A DNA stretch of 61,438 nucleotides from an uncultured Synechococcaceae cyanobacterium (GTDB taxonomy: Bacteria > Cyanobacteriota > Cyanobacteriia > PCC-6307 > Cyanobiaceae): positions 1 through 61,438 of the forward strand of contig CAIVPT010000141.1 in the NCBI GenBank assembly GCA_903907855.1, in the 5' to 3' direction. The position numbers were made by a program, and so were the translations under genes. This document shows, piece after piece, positions 48,177 through 56,929 of this stretch. Under the pieces are notes generated by a model. The model was not told the origin of the DNA and searched no databases. It saw nothing but the letters and a program-made list of their open reading frames with translations. Numbering within the stretch: position 1 is the first letter of the stretch; each line of letters begins with the position of its first letter.

Positions 48177-48454
48177 CGGCGGCGGAACATGGCGAGCATG
48201 CGGTCGGTGACCAGGAAGCCCCCGATCACGTTGTAAAGGGCGAAGCCCAGCGATAGGGCGCCGATCACCAGCAGGGCCTGGTTGCCCTGGCCCTTCTGGA
48301 TCAGGGTCAGGGAGGCCAACACCGTGATGCCACTGATGGCGTTGGCGCCGGACATCAACGGGGTGTGCAGGGTGGGGGGCACCTTGCCGATCAGTTCAAG
48401 GCCCAGGAGGCTGCCCAGGAGCAGCACCCAGAGGGCCTGGGAAAGGGAGCTCAT
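48173..48454 (-). CDS. pntAB: NAD(P) transhydrogenase subunit alpha, membrane part
   Basis: A 93-residue protein with three membrane helices (LWVLLLGSLLGLELIG, SGITVLASLTLI, LLVIGALSLGFALYNVIGG). It corresponds to the C-terminal membrane portion of the E. coli PntA chain, split off as a separate polypeptide as is usual in cyanobacteria. Four-base overlaps with both neighbours show tight translational coupling. Confidence 0.95.
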   Translation of the reverse strand: MSSLSQALWVLLLGSLLGLELIGKVPPTLHTPLMSGANAISGITVLASLTLIQKGQGNQALLVIGALSLGFALYNVIGGFLVTDRMLAMFRRR

Positions 48455-49638
48455 GCGGGGGTGGGGGCCGGGGTGGAGGTGGGGGCGATGGCGTTGGCGG
48501 CGCGGCCGGGGGGCCGCATCACGTCCTCGCGGCGGCAGTGGCCGGCGTGGCTGAGCAGGCAGCCATCGAGGATCGGATCCTCAGGGTCGAGGCGCAGGCC
48601 GCTGGGCTGCTCCGGATCGTGCAGATGCTCGATCAGGGCCGCCAGGTTGCGGGCGTACAGGGCGCTGGCGTGGTTCGGAACGCTGCTGGGCAGGGCATCG
48701 GCCCCGATCAGCTGAACCCCCCGCCGCACCACGGTCTGGCCGGGGATCGTGCCGAAGCAGTTGCCACCCTGGGCCACCGCCAGATCGACCACCACCGCGC
48801 CGGCCCGCATGCCATCGAGCATCGCCTCATCAATCAGGCGGGGCGCGGGTCGGCCGGGCACCTGGGCCGTGCAGATCACCATGTCGGCCTGGGCGAGCTG
48901 CTCAGCCAGCTGGCGGCGCTGGGCGGCGAGGAAGGCCTCGCTGGCCTGGCGGGCATAGCCCCCCTGCTCGGCGGGTCGCTCCTCCTGCTCCGGCGGGTCA
49001 ATGAAGCGCCCGCCCAGGGATTCCACCTGCTCACGCACCGCCTCGCGCACATCGGACACATAAACCACCCCGCCGAGTCGACGGGCGGTGGCCAGCGCCT
49101 GCAGGCCCGCGACCCCGGCGCCGAGGATCAGCACGCGGGCGGGCTGGATCGTGCCCGCTGCCGTCATCAGCATCGGCACATAGCGATCCAGGGCCGCCGC
49201 CGCCAGCAGAACGGCCTTGTATCCCGCGATGTTGGCCTGGGAAGAGAGCACGTCCATCGGCTGGGCCCTGCTGATGCGGGGCAACAACTCCAGGGCGATG
49301 GCGGAGAGGCGGCGGGCAGCCAACAGCTCGCTGAGCTCCACGGCGCCATGGGGGGCCAGCAGGCCCGCCAGGAGGGCCCCCTCCCGCAGGCGCTCCAGGG
49401 CCTCCGTCGCGGGGGTCTGCACGCAGAGCACCCCGTCCACGGACTCCCAGACGCCGTGCTCGAGGATCTCGGCCCCCGCCGCCGCAAACTCGCCATCGGC
49501 GAATCCGGCCTCCAGGCCCGCGCCCTGCTCCACCTGGAGGGCGAAGCCGCGCGCCTGAAGCCGCCTCACGGTCTCCGGCGTGACCGCCACCCGTCGTTCA
49601 CCTGGGGCCCGCTCCCGCGGGATCAGCAGAGTTGGCAA
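48451..49638 (-). CDS. pntAA: NAD(P) transhydrogenase subunit alpha, NAD(H)-binding part
   Basis: Soluble NAD(H)-binding domain I, 395 residues, related to alanine dehydrogenase. It starts PTLLIPRERAPGERRVAVTPE, has the RQDQ-type loop region DVLSSQANIAGYKAV, and the dinucleotide motif VLILGAGVAGLQALATARRLGG. The start chosen is TTG 49638, preceded by GAGGA at a good distance and giving the standard N-terminus; an open frame continues to 49821. TAATCA at 49670-49675 and TTGTCG at 49694-49699 (minus strand, 18-base spacer) form a weak promoter candidate for the operon. Confidence 0.94.
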   Translation of the reverse strand: MPTLLIPRERAPGERRVAVTPETVRRLQARGFALQVEQGAGLEAGFADGEFAAAGAEILEHGVWESVDGVLCVQTPATEALERLREGALLAGLLAPHGAVELSELLAARRLSAIALELLPRISRAQPMDVLSSQANIAGYKAVLLAAAALDRYVPMLMTAAGTIQPARVLILGAGVAGLQALATARRLGGVVYVSDVREAVREQVESLGGRFIDPPEQEERPAEQGGYARQASEAFLAAQRRQLAEQLAQADMVICTAQVPGRPAPRLIDEAMLDGMRAGAVVVDLAVAQGGNCFGTIPGQTVVRRGVQLIGADALPSSVPNHASALYARNLAALIEHLHDPEQPSGLRLDPEDPILDGCLLSHAGHCRREDVMRPPGRAANAIAPTSTPAPTPA

Positions 49639-49862
49639 GGCTGTTCCTCGCTGGCAGTTCTTTACGTCTTGATTAGGAACCCCGGCGAGCCGCCGACAAG
49701 CGATTGGCCAGGAATGTGCGGACACCCCCACAGGAACAGGGCCGGCGGAGAGAGGGGCCGGAGGCCGGGGGCAGCGGCCGGAATGCGCAGATTTCCGGAA
49801 GCGGCGAGGGGCATGCCGCATCCGCTGGCTAGGGCTTGGCTTCCCGTGTTCTGCAGTCCGCG

Positions 49863-50444
49863 ATGGCCCTCTCCGCCCTCGAATGTCCCGATGGCGTCTG
49901 CCACAGCCACCACGGCGGCCATGCCGTAACCCTCGACGAGGTGCGCCGCAACCTGGATTCCCACGGCCAGCAGTGGTGTGAACGGCTGGCGGAGCGGATC
50001 TACGAGATCTCCGTTGACAGCTTCAGCCAGAACGTGATGCCCCACCTGCACCAGCAGGGCTGGCAGCGGCGCCATCTCGACTGGGAGTTCAAGCTCGCCG
50101 AAGCGCCGGCCGAGGTGGAGCGCACCGTGGTCGACGGCACGATCAACGCCATGGAGAGCTTCCTGCGCAGCCATGAGGTGCAGCGGCTGTTCGTCAAGGA
50201 GCTCGTGCAGGGCACCCTGGCCGAGGCGGGAAGCAACCCCCAGCGCGGGCGTGGCGTGCGCTGGCTGATCGAGCAGGAGCTGCTGGGCTGGCTGGAGCGG
50301 GAGCGGGAAGACCTGCTCGACCGCCTGGCGATGGAGCTGCTGGAGAACTGTGGAGGCGATTTTGAGCGGGCGCGGGAGTACGCGCGCCTCGACCTGCGGG
50401 ACGTGGAGCATCTGCTGATGAACCACGCCGAGGCGATGGGCTGA
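49863..50444 (+). CDS. Hypothetical protein, helical, His-rich N-terminus
   Basis: A 193-residue protein I cannot assign. Near the N-terminus is CPDGVCHSHHGGHAV, which could bind metal. The rest is predicted helical and acidic (WEFKLAEAPAEVERTVVDG, LIEQELLGWLEREREDLLDRLAMELL). No signal peptide or membrane segment. The ATG at 49863 is preferred over TTG 49836. It is transcribed away from the pnt operon across a 224-base spacer. Confidence 0.75.
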   Translation: MALSALECPDGVCHSHHGGHAVTLDEVRRNLDSHGQQWCERLAERIYEISVDSFSQNVMPHLHQQGWQRRHLDWEFKLAEAPAEVERTVVDGTINAMESFLRSHEVQRLFVKELVQGTLAEAGSNPQRGRGVRWLIEQELLGWLEREREDLLDRLAMELLENCGGDFERAREYARLDLRDVEHLLMNHAEAMG

Positions 50445-50481
50445 GCGGCAAGGTTCTGGGCGAATGTCGCCCAGAACTTCG

Positions 50482-50715
50482 TCAGAACAGGGGCAGCAAT
50501 TCCTGCTCCAGGCTCAGGGCCTGGGGCAGGGATCCCCGATGGCGGAGCAGGCGCATGCGCAGGATCATCGGATCGATGTCACATTCCTGCCCCCAACAGC
50601 ACTCAAGGTGCTGGCGGGGCTCCGGAACCGGCTCGCGGGGAATGGCCATGGCGGGCGCCGACAGGCTGATGGCCGGAAGGTAGAGGCGCCCGCCGGCTGG
50701 CCCATCGGAATCCAT
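50482..50715 (-). CDS. Small hypothetical protein with CWGQEC motif
   Basis: A 77-residue protein with a good internal pattern: PAISLSAPAMAIPREPVPEPR, then ECCWGQECDIDPMILRMRLL and QALSLEQELLPLF. The balanced composition and clear hydrophobic pattern suggest a real gene rather than a chance frame, although I do not know the family. The three cysteines could bind metal. It is convergent with the gene before it and divergent from the helicase. Confidence 0.55.
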   Translation of the reverse strand: MDSDGPAGGRLYLPAISLSAPAMAIPREPVPEPRQHLECCWGQECDIDPMILRMRLLRHRGSLPQALSLEQELLPLF

Positions 50716-50773
50716 ACCTAACTTCAGGCGCGATCTGTGGCGGGTGCGACGGAATCGGCCACAGAATCGGCCG

Positions 50774-52270
50774 ATGAGCGCCCCTTCCTTCGATCTGGCG
50801 CCAGTGGAGCCCCCCGCCAGGGATGCCGCTGGCCTTCCCCTGCAGCCCCGCCAGTGGCAGCGCGACCTGATCCAACTGCTGCGAGCCCGCCTGCATCAGC
50901 AGCAACCGGCCGGCCACGACGTACTCGTGCATGCCGGTCCGGGGGCGGGCAAGACGTTGGGCTCCCTTCTGGCCTTCCTGCAGCTCCGCCGGGAGGGGCG
51001 CCTCGGGGGCTTCGTGGTGTTCTGCCATCGCAGCTCCATCGCCCGCCAATGGCAGGCGGCTGCCCAGCAACTGGGGCTGGATCTCAGGGAGTGGGAGCCC
51101 TGCCCGGACGCAGCGCCAGCGGTGGGTCTGTTGTTGAGTTACCAGAGCGCCGCCCGCCACCGCCGCCATCTGGAGCAGGTCCTGGCTGGGCGGCTGGAGG
51201 GTGGGCCCTGGTTGGCGATCGCCGATGAGGTGCACCACCTGGGCATCGACCCCGAGGAGCCGGAGGCGACCGCCTGGGGCCATGCCTTCACCACCCTCAC
51301 GGCACAGGCCCGGCTGCGGCTTGGCCTGTCCGGCACCCCTTTCCGGGCGGACAACCTGGCCTTCTGCGCCGCGCGGCGGCTGCGGGTTCTTGAGCAGGGG
51401 GTGCCGTGCGAGCGGATCGTCCCCGACCTGTGCGTGGAGCCGCGGCGGCTGATCGGGGCGGGGGATGTGCGCCCGCTGGAATTCCGTTTCCAGGACGGCA
51501 CCGTGGAGCATGATCACCGCCACGCTCGTAGCGGCAGGCCGGGCGCCAGCGAAACCTCCCCCCTCTCAGCGGAGCAGCGCGAGAGCTGGCGCGCCCGCAA
51601 CCTGCGGCGGGCGATCCGGCTGGGGGATGGGGGAGGCATCGCCCTGCGGCTGCTGCTGCAGGCCCGTCAGCGGTTGGAGCGGGTGCGGCTGGAGCATCCG
51701 GAGGCCGGGGGGCTGGTGATCGCCCGCGACATCGCCCACGCCAGGGCCATCCGCGACCTGCTGGAGGAACAGGGGGACCGGACCCATCTGGTGCATTCCC
51801 AGGATCCGGCGGCGGCGGCCCACCTGGGGAGCTTTCGGGGCGGAGCCGGGGACTGGCTGGTGAGCATCGACATGTGCGCCGAGGGGTTCGACGCACCGCG
51901 TATTCGGGTGGTTGCTTACCTCACCACGGTGGTGACCCGCAGCCGCTTCCTCCAGGCCATCACCAGGGCGGTGCGCATGGACGGGGAGCGGGGGGAGAGG
52001 GAGCCGATTCCACGCCATCCTTCCTACGTGTACGCGCCGGCCGATCCACGGCTGATGCACTACGCGCGAAGCTGGTCGCTGAGCGAGCCGTACTGGCTGC
52101 GCCCCCCAACGGCGCCCCCGCTTCCAGCCGGAGGCGGATCGATGGGTGTGCCGGATCTGCGGGGGCCCCTGGAGGCCGTGGCCGACACGGCGGGGGAGCT
52201 GATCCGGCTGCGGGGCCCCCAGCTGCCGTCCTTCCTGGACCGCGACGCCAGAGCGCGACGCGGAGCCTGA
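50774..52270 (+). CDS. SF2 DEAD/DEAH-box helicase family protein
   Basis: A 498-residue superfamily 2 ATPase. It has Walker A GPGAGKT at residues 55-61, FVVFCHRSSIARQW (motif Ia region), DEVHH at about 151 as motif II, LGLSGTPFRAD as motif III, and a C-terminal lobe with DWLVSIDMCAEGFDAPRI and FLQAITRAVRM as motifs V and VI. Substrate and role are unknown; it resembles the UvrB/RAD25-like stand-alone helicases. ATG 50774 is preferred; GTG 50744 is in frame upstream. Confidence 0.87.
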   Translation: MSAPSFDLAPVEPPARDAAGLPLQPRQWQRDLIQLLRARLHQQQPAGHDVLVHAGPGAGKTLGSLLAFLQLRREGRLGGFVVFCHRSSIARQWQAAAQQLGLDLREWEPCPDAAPAVGLLLSYQSAARHRRHLEQVLAGRLEGGPWLAIADEVHHLGIDPEEPEATAWGHAFTTLTAQARLRLGLSGTPFRADNLAFCAARRLRVLEQGVPCERIVPDLCVEPRRLIGAGDVRPLEFRFQDGTVEHDHRHARSGRPGASETSPLSAEQRESWRARNLRRAIRLGDGGGIALRLLLQARQRLERVRLEHPEAGGLVIARDIAHARAIRDLLEEQGDRTHLVHSQDPAAAAHLGSFRGGAGDWLVSIDMCAEGFDAPRIRVVAYLTTVVTRSRFLQAITRAVRMDGERGEREPIPRHPSYVYAPADPRLMHYARSWSLSEPYWLRPPTAPPLPAGGGSMGVPDLRGPLEAVADTAGELIRLRGPQLPSFLDRDARARRGA

Positions 52271-52358
52271 ATCGCTCCATCGGATCGCAAGAGCGAACCA
52301 TCCAGGCCGAACCATGGCCGAAAAGTGCCACGGGCGATGGAAAGCTGAAGAGAATTGA

Positions 52359-52375
52359 CCCAGGCCTGGCCTGGG
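52359..52375. other. Perfect 7-base-pair stem with 3-base loop
   Basis: CCCAGGC and GCCTGGG flank CTG in the spacer between the helicase gene and the gene at 52457. No T-run follows, so it is not a typical intrinsic terminator on either strand. It may still slow RNA decay or transcription. Confidence 0.45.
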
Positions 52376-52456
52376 ATGTGCGACGGTGTGTCAACCAATA
52401 CCGTCCGATGGGCCACCAGCCGGCAGCCTATGGACCATCCGGGGGGAGACTTGTTG

Positions 52457-52768
52457 ATGAACAGCCACAATCGACGACCTGGCAAAGACAGCACCCCCGA
52501 AGGCCATGACCACCAAGAGCCCTCCGAGGCCCTCCCCCCGGTGCTGCATCGCCGCCTGGAGGTGGCCGTGTGCTGGGCCCTTGCGCGCCGGGCCGCGCTG
52601 GACAGCCGCGAGATGTATGAAGAGAGCTTCGCCCTGAGCGAGGAGTTTCGCGAGTGGCTCCTCTGCCTCGAGGACCATCCGGACATCCTTCAGGCGAACC
52701 TGCTGATGGTGCCCCGTTCCCTGGATCCCGGCAGACGACCGGAAACCGACGGCCTCCTGGAAATCTGA
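52457..52768 (+). CDS. Small hypothetical protein
   Basis: A 103-residue protein. After a polar N-terminus it has VLHRRLEVAVCWALARRAALDSREMYEESFAL and FREWLLCLEDHPDILQANLL, a pattern of amphipathic helices. No family recognised. ATG 52457 sits just behind GGGGGGAGAC, a good ribosome-binding site; ATG 52433 is in frame upstream. NTRC starts about 150 bases later. Confidence 0.62.
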   Translation: MNSHNRRPGKDSTPEGHDHQEPSEALPPVLHRRLEVAVCWALARRAALDSREMYEESFALSEEFREWLLCLEDHPDILQANLLMVPRSLDPGRRPETDGLLEI

Positions 52769-52920
52769 ACAGAATCTAAAGCCCCTTGCCGACGGAGCCC
52801 CTTCCGCGCGGAAATGTTCACGGGGCTTCATATCCCGCCCGACCCCGCCCAACCACCCCACCACCCCACGACAGCGCGCCATCCCCTAGGGTTAACTCAT
52901 AGTCATTCCGCCTTAGCACC

Positions 52921-54354
52921 ATGGCCGAGGAAGCCCCCGCCGCCGTTCCGTCCTCCGGGACCCCATCCGCAGCGTCCGGTGCCGCCGATGGCAACGTGGA
53001 AAATCTGGTGATTGTGGGATCCGGTCCCGCCGGGTACACCGCCGCCATCTACGCCGCCCGCGCCAACCTGCGGCCGTTGCTGATCACGGGATTCCAGGAC
53101 GGCGGCATCCCTGGCGGCCAGCTGATGACCACCACCCACGTGGAGAACTACCCCGGCTTCCCCGACGGCATCCTCGGACCCGACCTGATGGATCGCTGCA
53201 AGGCCCAGGCCCTGCGCTGGGGCACCCGTCTGCTGGAAGCGGATGCCGAAACGGTCGACCTGTCACAGAGGCCCTTTCGCCTGACGGCCGAAGGGCGCAC
53301 CATCGAGGCCCATGCGGTGATTCTGGCCACCGGAGCCAGTGCCAACCGACTCGGACTCCCCCAGGAGGAGCGCTTCTGGAGCCAGGGGATCAGCGCCTGC
53401 GCCATTTGCGACGGGGCCACACCCCAGTTCCGCAATGCCCAGCTGGCGGTGGTGGGCGGCGGCGACTCCGCCTGCGAAGAGGCGGTGTACCTCACCAAAT
53501 ACGGCAGCCATGTGCACCTGATCGTGCGTGGCGATCGCCTGCGGGCCAGCGGTGCCATGGCGGATCGGGTCCTCGCCAACGCCGCCATCACCGTCCATTG
53601 GAACCGCCAGGTGGTGGATGCCGGCGGAGGCTCCTGGCTGGAGTCGATCCAGCTGCGCGACACGGTCAGCGGTGCCTTGGAGGATCTGGCGATCAGGGGT
53701 TTGTTCTACGCCATTGGGCACACGCCCAACACCCGCCTGGTGCACGGCCAGCTCGAGTTGGATGGCAACGGGTACCTCCTCACCCGCCCGGGGCGGCCGG
53801 AAACCTCCGTCGAGGGGGTGTTCGCCGCCGGCGATGTGGCCGATGCCGAATGGCGCCAGGGCATCACCGCCGCCGGCAGTGGCTGCCAGGCCGCCCTCGC
53901 CGCTGAGCGCTGGCTGAGCCACCACGGCCTGGCGGTCACCGTGAGCCACGACCCGCTCGAGCCCGCCGAAGTGGGCGAACCCCAACGCACCGCCGTCAGC
54001 GACGAAGCCAACTACGACCCCGAGGCGCTTTGGCAGAAGGGAAGCTACGCCCTGCGCAAGCTGTATCACGAGAGCGCGCGGCCTCTGCTGGTGGTTTACA
54101 CCTCCCCCACCTGCGGGCCATGCCATGTGCTCAAGCCCCAGCTCAAGCGCGTTCTCGACGAGCTCGGGGGCCGGGCCCAGGGCGTGGAAATCGACATCGA
54201 CGCCGATCCGGCGATCGCTGAGCAGGCGGGAGTCACGGGCACGCCGACCGTGCAGCTGTTCCATGACAAGCAGCTCAGCCAGACCTGGCGGGGCGTGAAG
54301 CAGCGCAGCGAGTTCCGCAACGCCATCGAGGCGTTGCTCGGAGTGCACGCCTGA
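52921..54354 (+). CDS. ntrC: NADPH-thioredoxin reductase fused to thioredoxin (NTRC)
   Basis: A 477-residue fusion. Residues 25-350 form a flavoprotein thioredoxin reductase with FAD motif VIVGSGPAGYTAAIYAAR, redox site CAICDG (Cys160, Cys163), NADPH motif VVGGGDSACEEAVYL, and the late FAD block GVFAAGDVAD. From about residue 370 there is a thioredoxin domain with CGPC (Cys398, Cys401). In cyanobacteria and chloroplasts NTRC reduces 2-Cys peroxiredoxin with NADPH. The symbol collides with the nitrogen regulator, so trxB-type naming may also be used. Confidence 0.96.
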   Translation: MAEEAPAAVPSSGTPSAASGAADGNVENLVIVGSGPAGYTAAIYAARANLRPLLITGFQDGGIPGGQLMTTTHVENYPGFPDGILGPDLMDRCKAQALRWGTRLLEADAETVDLSQRPFRLTAEGRTIEAHAVILATGASANRLGLPQEERFWSQGISACAICDGATPQFRNAQLAVVGGGDSACEEAVYLTKYGSHVHLIVRGDRLRASGAMADRVLANAAITVHWNRQVVDAGGGSWLESIQLRDTVSGALEDLAIRGLFYAIGHTPNTRLVHGQLELDGNGYLLTRPGRPETSVEGVFAAGDVADAEWRQGITAAGSGCQAALAAERWLSHHGLAVTVSHDPLEPAEVGEPQRTAVSDEANYDPEALWQKGSYALRKLYHESARPLLVVYTSPTCGPCHVLKPQLKRVLDELGGRAQGVEIDIDADPAIAEQAGVTGTPTVQLFHDKQLSQTWRGVKQRSEFRNAIEALLGVHA

Positions 54355-54384
54355 GGGGCCAGGCCTGCTGAGGGGCCAGGCCTG
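54352..54384. repeat. Tandem duplication containing the NTRC stop codon
   Basis: TGAGGGGCCAGGCCTG occurs twice with a 17-base period, the first copy beginning with the stop codon of the NTRC gene. It fills most of the short gap to the convergent infA gene. Each copy contains the self-complementary AGGCCT, so stem-loops are possible, but there is no T-run. Confidence 0.7.
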
Positions 54385-54411
54385 AAGGGAGTGCCTAAGG
54401 GCCTGCCAGGC

Positions 54412-54681
54412 TCAGCGACGCCGGGGGCCGCCGGGGCGGTTGCCGCCGGGCCGGGGACCGGTGGCGCCGGCGTTGCGCTCGCGGTAGGTGATGCGCCCGC
54501 GGGTGAGGTCGTAGGGGCTGATCTCCACCAGCACCTTGTCACCCGCCAGAAGCTTGATGCGGAACTTGGTGAGCTTGCCCGCCGCCCGGCAGAGGCACTG
54601 GTGACCGGCCGGCTGCTCGAGGGTGACCAGGTAGAACCCGTTTCCCTGTTCCTTCTCGATCACACCGGACGTTTCGATCAT
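54412..54681 (-). CDS. infA: Translation initiation factor IF-1
   Basis: An 89-residue S1-type OB-fold protein that binds the ribosomal A site during initiation. It has GVIEKEQGNGFYLVTLE, AAGKLTKFRIKLLAGDKV and EISPYDLTRGRITYRER. The last 20 residues are a Gly/Pro/Arg-rich extension (NAGATGPRPGG...PRRR) longer than in E. coli IF-1, of a type common in cyanobacteria. Confidence 0.96.
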   Translation of the reverse strand: MIETSGVIEKEQGNGFYLVTLEQPAGHQCLCRAAGKLTKFRIKLLAGDKVLVEISPYDLTRGRITYRERNAGATGPRPGGNRPGGPRRR

Positions 54682-54785
54682 GCGCTCAGGCGGGGTTGGG
54701 CAATGGTTGTTTTCACTCTAGAGGCCTGGCGACCGGCGCATGCTGCACGGCCGCGGTAGGGTCTGGCCTCACCTGGCCCGTCCCC

Positions 54786-54875
54786 GTGATCCTGCCGCCG
54801 CTCTCGATGGACCTGGGCCTGCTGCTGATCTCCATTGGAGTGGTCAACCTGTGGCGGGCCCGCCAGGCCGACTGA
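54786..54875 (+). CDS. Possible 29-residue single-span membrane peptide
   Basis: GTG-started frame encoding a peptide with one hydrophobic helix (MDLGLLLISIGVVNLW) followed by a basic tail RARQAD. This is the layout of the tiny subunits of photosynthetic complexes, but I cannot match it to any known one. It lies 23 bases upstream of the RluE-type gene. It could be a chance frame; an internal ATG at 54807 would leave 22 residues. Confidence 0.35.
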   Translation: MILPPLSMDLGLLLISIGVVNLWRARQAD

Positions 54876-54898
54876 GGGGCGCGGAACAGCCCAAAGGG

Positions 54899-55528
54899 GT
54901 GCGCACCCTGCTGTTCCACAAGCCCTATGGGGTGCTGAGCCAATTCACGCCGGAAGCCGGCAGCCACTGGGACTGCCTGGCCTCCTGGATCCGATGTCCC
55001 GGGGTCTACGCCGCCGGCCGTCTCGATGCCGACAGCGAAGGGCTTTTGCTGCTCACCAGCGATGGGCGGCTGCAGCAGGCGCTCACCGATCCACGCCAGG
55101 GCCACTGGCGCCGCTACCTGGTGCAGGTGGAGGGAGTTCTGCAGGAGCAGGCCCTGCGCAGGCTGCGGGAAGGGGTGGAGATCCAGGGGCGGCGCACCCT
55201 GCCGGCCCGGGCCGAGGAGATCGCCCCTCCCTCCCTGCCGGAACGGCAGCCGCCGATCCGCCATCGCCTCTCCGTACCCACCGCCTGGCTGTGTCTTGAG
55301 CTAAGGGAGGGCCGCAACCGCCAAGTGCGGCGCATGACAGCCGCCGTAGGCCTTCCCACCCTGCGGCTGGTGCGCACAGCGATCGACCTGATGGACGGCG
55401 ACAGCCCCCTGAGCCTGGAAGGACTGGGACCGGGCGAGTGGCGCACGGTGACGGAAAGGGAAGCCGCCCGGCTCCGTCGGTTGCGGGAAGGGGGCGGAAC
55501 CTCCAGATTCAGCCGAGCACGTCTTTGA
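54899..55528 (+). CDS. rluE: RsuA/RluE-type pseudouridine synthase
   Basis: A 209-residue enzyme converting a specific uridine of rRNA to pseudouridine; closest to RluE (23S rRNA). It has FHKPYGVLSQFT, the catalytic aspartate in AGRLDADSEGLLLLT, QVEGVLQEQALRRL, and EGRNRQVRRMTAAVGLPTLRLVR. No N-terminal S4 domain, in keeping with RluE. The start is uncertain: GTG 54899 gives the usual beginning, while GTG 54850 would add about 16 residues. The 3' end overlaps the convergent small gene by 20 bases. Confidence 0.9.
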   Translation: MRTLLFHKPYGVLSQFTPEAGSHWDCLASWIRCPGVYAAGRLDADSEGLLLLTSDGRLQQALTDPRQGHWRRYLVQVEGVLQEQALRRLREGVEIQGRRTLPARAEEIAPPSLPERQPPIRHRLSVPTAWLCLELREGRNRQVRRMTAAVGLPTLRLVRTAIDLMDGDSPLSLEGLGPGEWRTVTEREAARLRRLREGGGTSRFSRARL

Positions 55529-55724
55529 GCTCCCGGGCGGTCTGGAGCTGACCGTAGTAATAGTTGGCGCGGGCGCGGCGATCGGGATCCTCGAGGCTGT
55601 CGAGGGCATCGAACCCGAGGGAATTCCACAGCTCGTGGCCGCAGGCGCGGGTGACCTCAGCTGCCGCCTCCTCTTCCAGGTGGGCCAGACGGCGCTGCAG
55701 GTTCTTGATCTGGGCGATGGCCAT
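55509..55724 (-). CDS. Small hypothetical coiled-coil protein
   Basis: A 71-residue protein with an N-terminal helix IKNLQRRLAHLEEEAAAEV and the conserved-looking CGHELWNSLGFDALDSLEDPDRR-type core, then ANYYYGQLQTARELKDVLG. No family known to me. ATG 55724 is chosen because an upstream start at 55754 adds a Cys/Ala-rich stretch. It follows ycf39 on the same strand after 56 bases. Confidence 0.62.
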   Translation of the reverse strand: MAIAQIKNLQRRLAHLEEEAAAEVTRACGHELWNSLGFDALDSLEDPDRRARANYYYGQLQTARELKDVLG

Positions 55725-55780
55725 GGCCGGCGATGCCGCGCAACAACAGGCCAATAGTACACCCGTACGAGCCGCCCGGT

Positions 55781-56743
55781 TCAGAACGGCAGTTTCTTCT
55801 TGGCGTCCTTGTCGAGATCGGCCTCCATCTCGCGCAGGCGCTTGAGGATGGTGTCGTAATACTCCTTGAGGTAATCCTCAAGGCGGGTGGTGGCGTCCGG
55901 GTCAAGGTCAAAGGCCCCGTAGCTCGCCTCCATCGGTGCATCAAAAGCCACACCGGCGCTCACCACCTCAGCGAAGGCCAGGCGCTCAGCCACATTCAGG
56001 CTGGCAGCAAAGAAGCTGGTGACCCCCTGCATCAGCCCCATCAGGGCCGGCGGCACCCGCACCAGACGGGCCTCCTTGCCGCTGAATCGCTCGCAGAGCT
56101 GGGTGATCTCGCCGGTGGTCCAGGCCTTCGGGCCCACCACCGGGAAGGCCTGGCGAACCGTCTCGGGATGATCGAGGGCAGCAACGGCAAAGCGCGCGAT
56201 GTCCTGGGTGTTCATGTAGGCGATCGGCGTGGGCGTACCGCTCACCCACACCGTCTGGCTCTCCAGCACCGGGATGGCGAACTGGCTGATCAATCCCTGC
56301 ATGAAGCCTGCACAGCGCAGGATTGTGTACTCAAGATCGGAGGCCGCCAGCCAGGCTTCGGTGCAGGCCTTGATGTCCATCAGGGGCACCGATCGGTGGG
56401 AGGCCGCATCGAGCAGGGAGGTGAATACCAGCCGCTTGACTCCGGCGCGACCGCAGGCGGCGAAGAGCTGTTGCTTACCGCTCCAGTCGACGTCGTAGGC
56501 GCTCACCGCATCCCCTGCCCGGGCGGTGGCGGCGTCGATCACGGCCTCGCGACCCTCCAGGGCGTAATCGAGGCTCTCCGGCTCCAGGAGATCGCCCCTG
56601 GTGAGCTCACAGCCCCACTCCTGCAGGAAGGCCGCCTTGCGTGGAGAGCGGACCATGCAGCGCACCTGGTGGCCGGCATCGAGGGCACGGCGGGCGATCT
56701 GACGTCCGAGGGTCCCCGTGGCGCCGACGACCAGTACCTGCAT
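55781..56743 (-). CDS. ycf39: Ycf39, photosystem II assembly SDR-type protein
   Basis: A 320-residue atypical short-chain dehydrogenase of the NmrA-like group. It has VVGATGTLGRQIARRAL at the N-terminus, CMVRSPRKAAFLQEWG, VFTSLLDAA and TILRCAGFMQGLI. Ycf39 (plant HCF244) helps chlorophyll delivery and D1 synthesis during photosystem II assembly. The usual catalytic YxxxK pair is absent, as is normal for the family. It lies just downstream of petM on the same strand (57-base gap) and about 4.6 kb from psbD. Confidence 0.93.
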   Translation of the reverse strand: MQVLVVGATGTLGRQIARRALDAGHQVRCMVRSPRKAAFLQEWGCELTRGDLLEPESLDYALEGREAVIDAATARAGDAVSAYDVDWSGKQQLFAACGRAGVKRLVFTSLLDAASHRSVPLMDIKACTEAWLAASDLEYTILRCAGFMQGLISQFAIPVLESQTVWVSGTPTPIAYMNTQDIARFAVAALDHPETVRQAFPVVGPKAWTTGEITQLCERFSGKEARLVRVPPALMGLMQGVTSFFAASLNVAERLAFAEVVSAGVAFDAPMEASYGAFDLDPDATTRLEDYLKEYYDTILKRLREMEADLDKDAKKKLPF

Positions 56744-56800
56744 GAAGGGAGAACCAAAGCCGGCCGAGCCTAAGGGTGCGGCCGGACCCGGCGCGACAAC

Positions 56801-56899
56801 TCAGTCTTTGAGAAGCTTCAGCAGCAGGGCGCCACCGGCCAGTCCCACGGGGATCAGCACCCAGAACAGGGCGGCGGTGCCGAAGATTTCAGAGGCCAT
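56801..56899 (-). CDS. petM: Cytochrome b6f complex subunit PetM
   Basis: A 32-residue single-helix subunit of the cytochrome b6f complex in the thylakoid membrane. The peptide starts [20 protein letters not shown] and ends LLLKLLKD, essentially the known cyanobacterial PetM sequence. It precedes ycf39 on the same strand. The frame is short and easily missed. Confidence 0.95.
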   Translation of the reverse strand: MASEIFGTAALFWVLIPVGLAGGALLLKLLKD

Positions 56900-56929
56900 G
56901 GGCGCGCAGCAGCGGGCGGGGACGCGTCC

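Noticed and set aside
46605-48236. Plus-strand frame opposite pntB rich in His and Gln
   Set aside because: Composition is that of reverse-read transhydrogenase codons; pntB on the other strand is certain.
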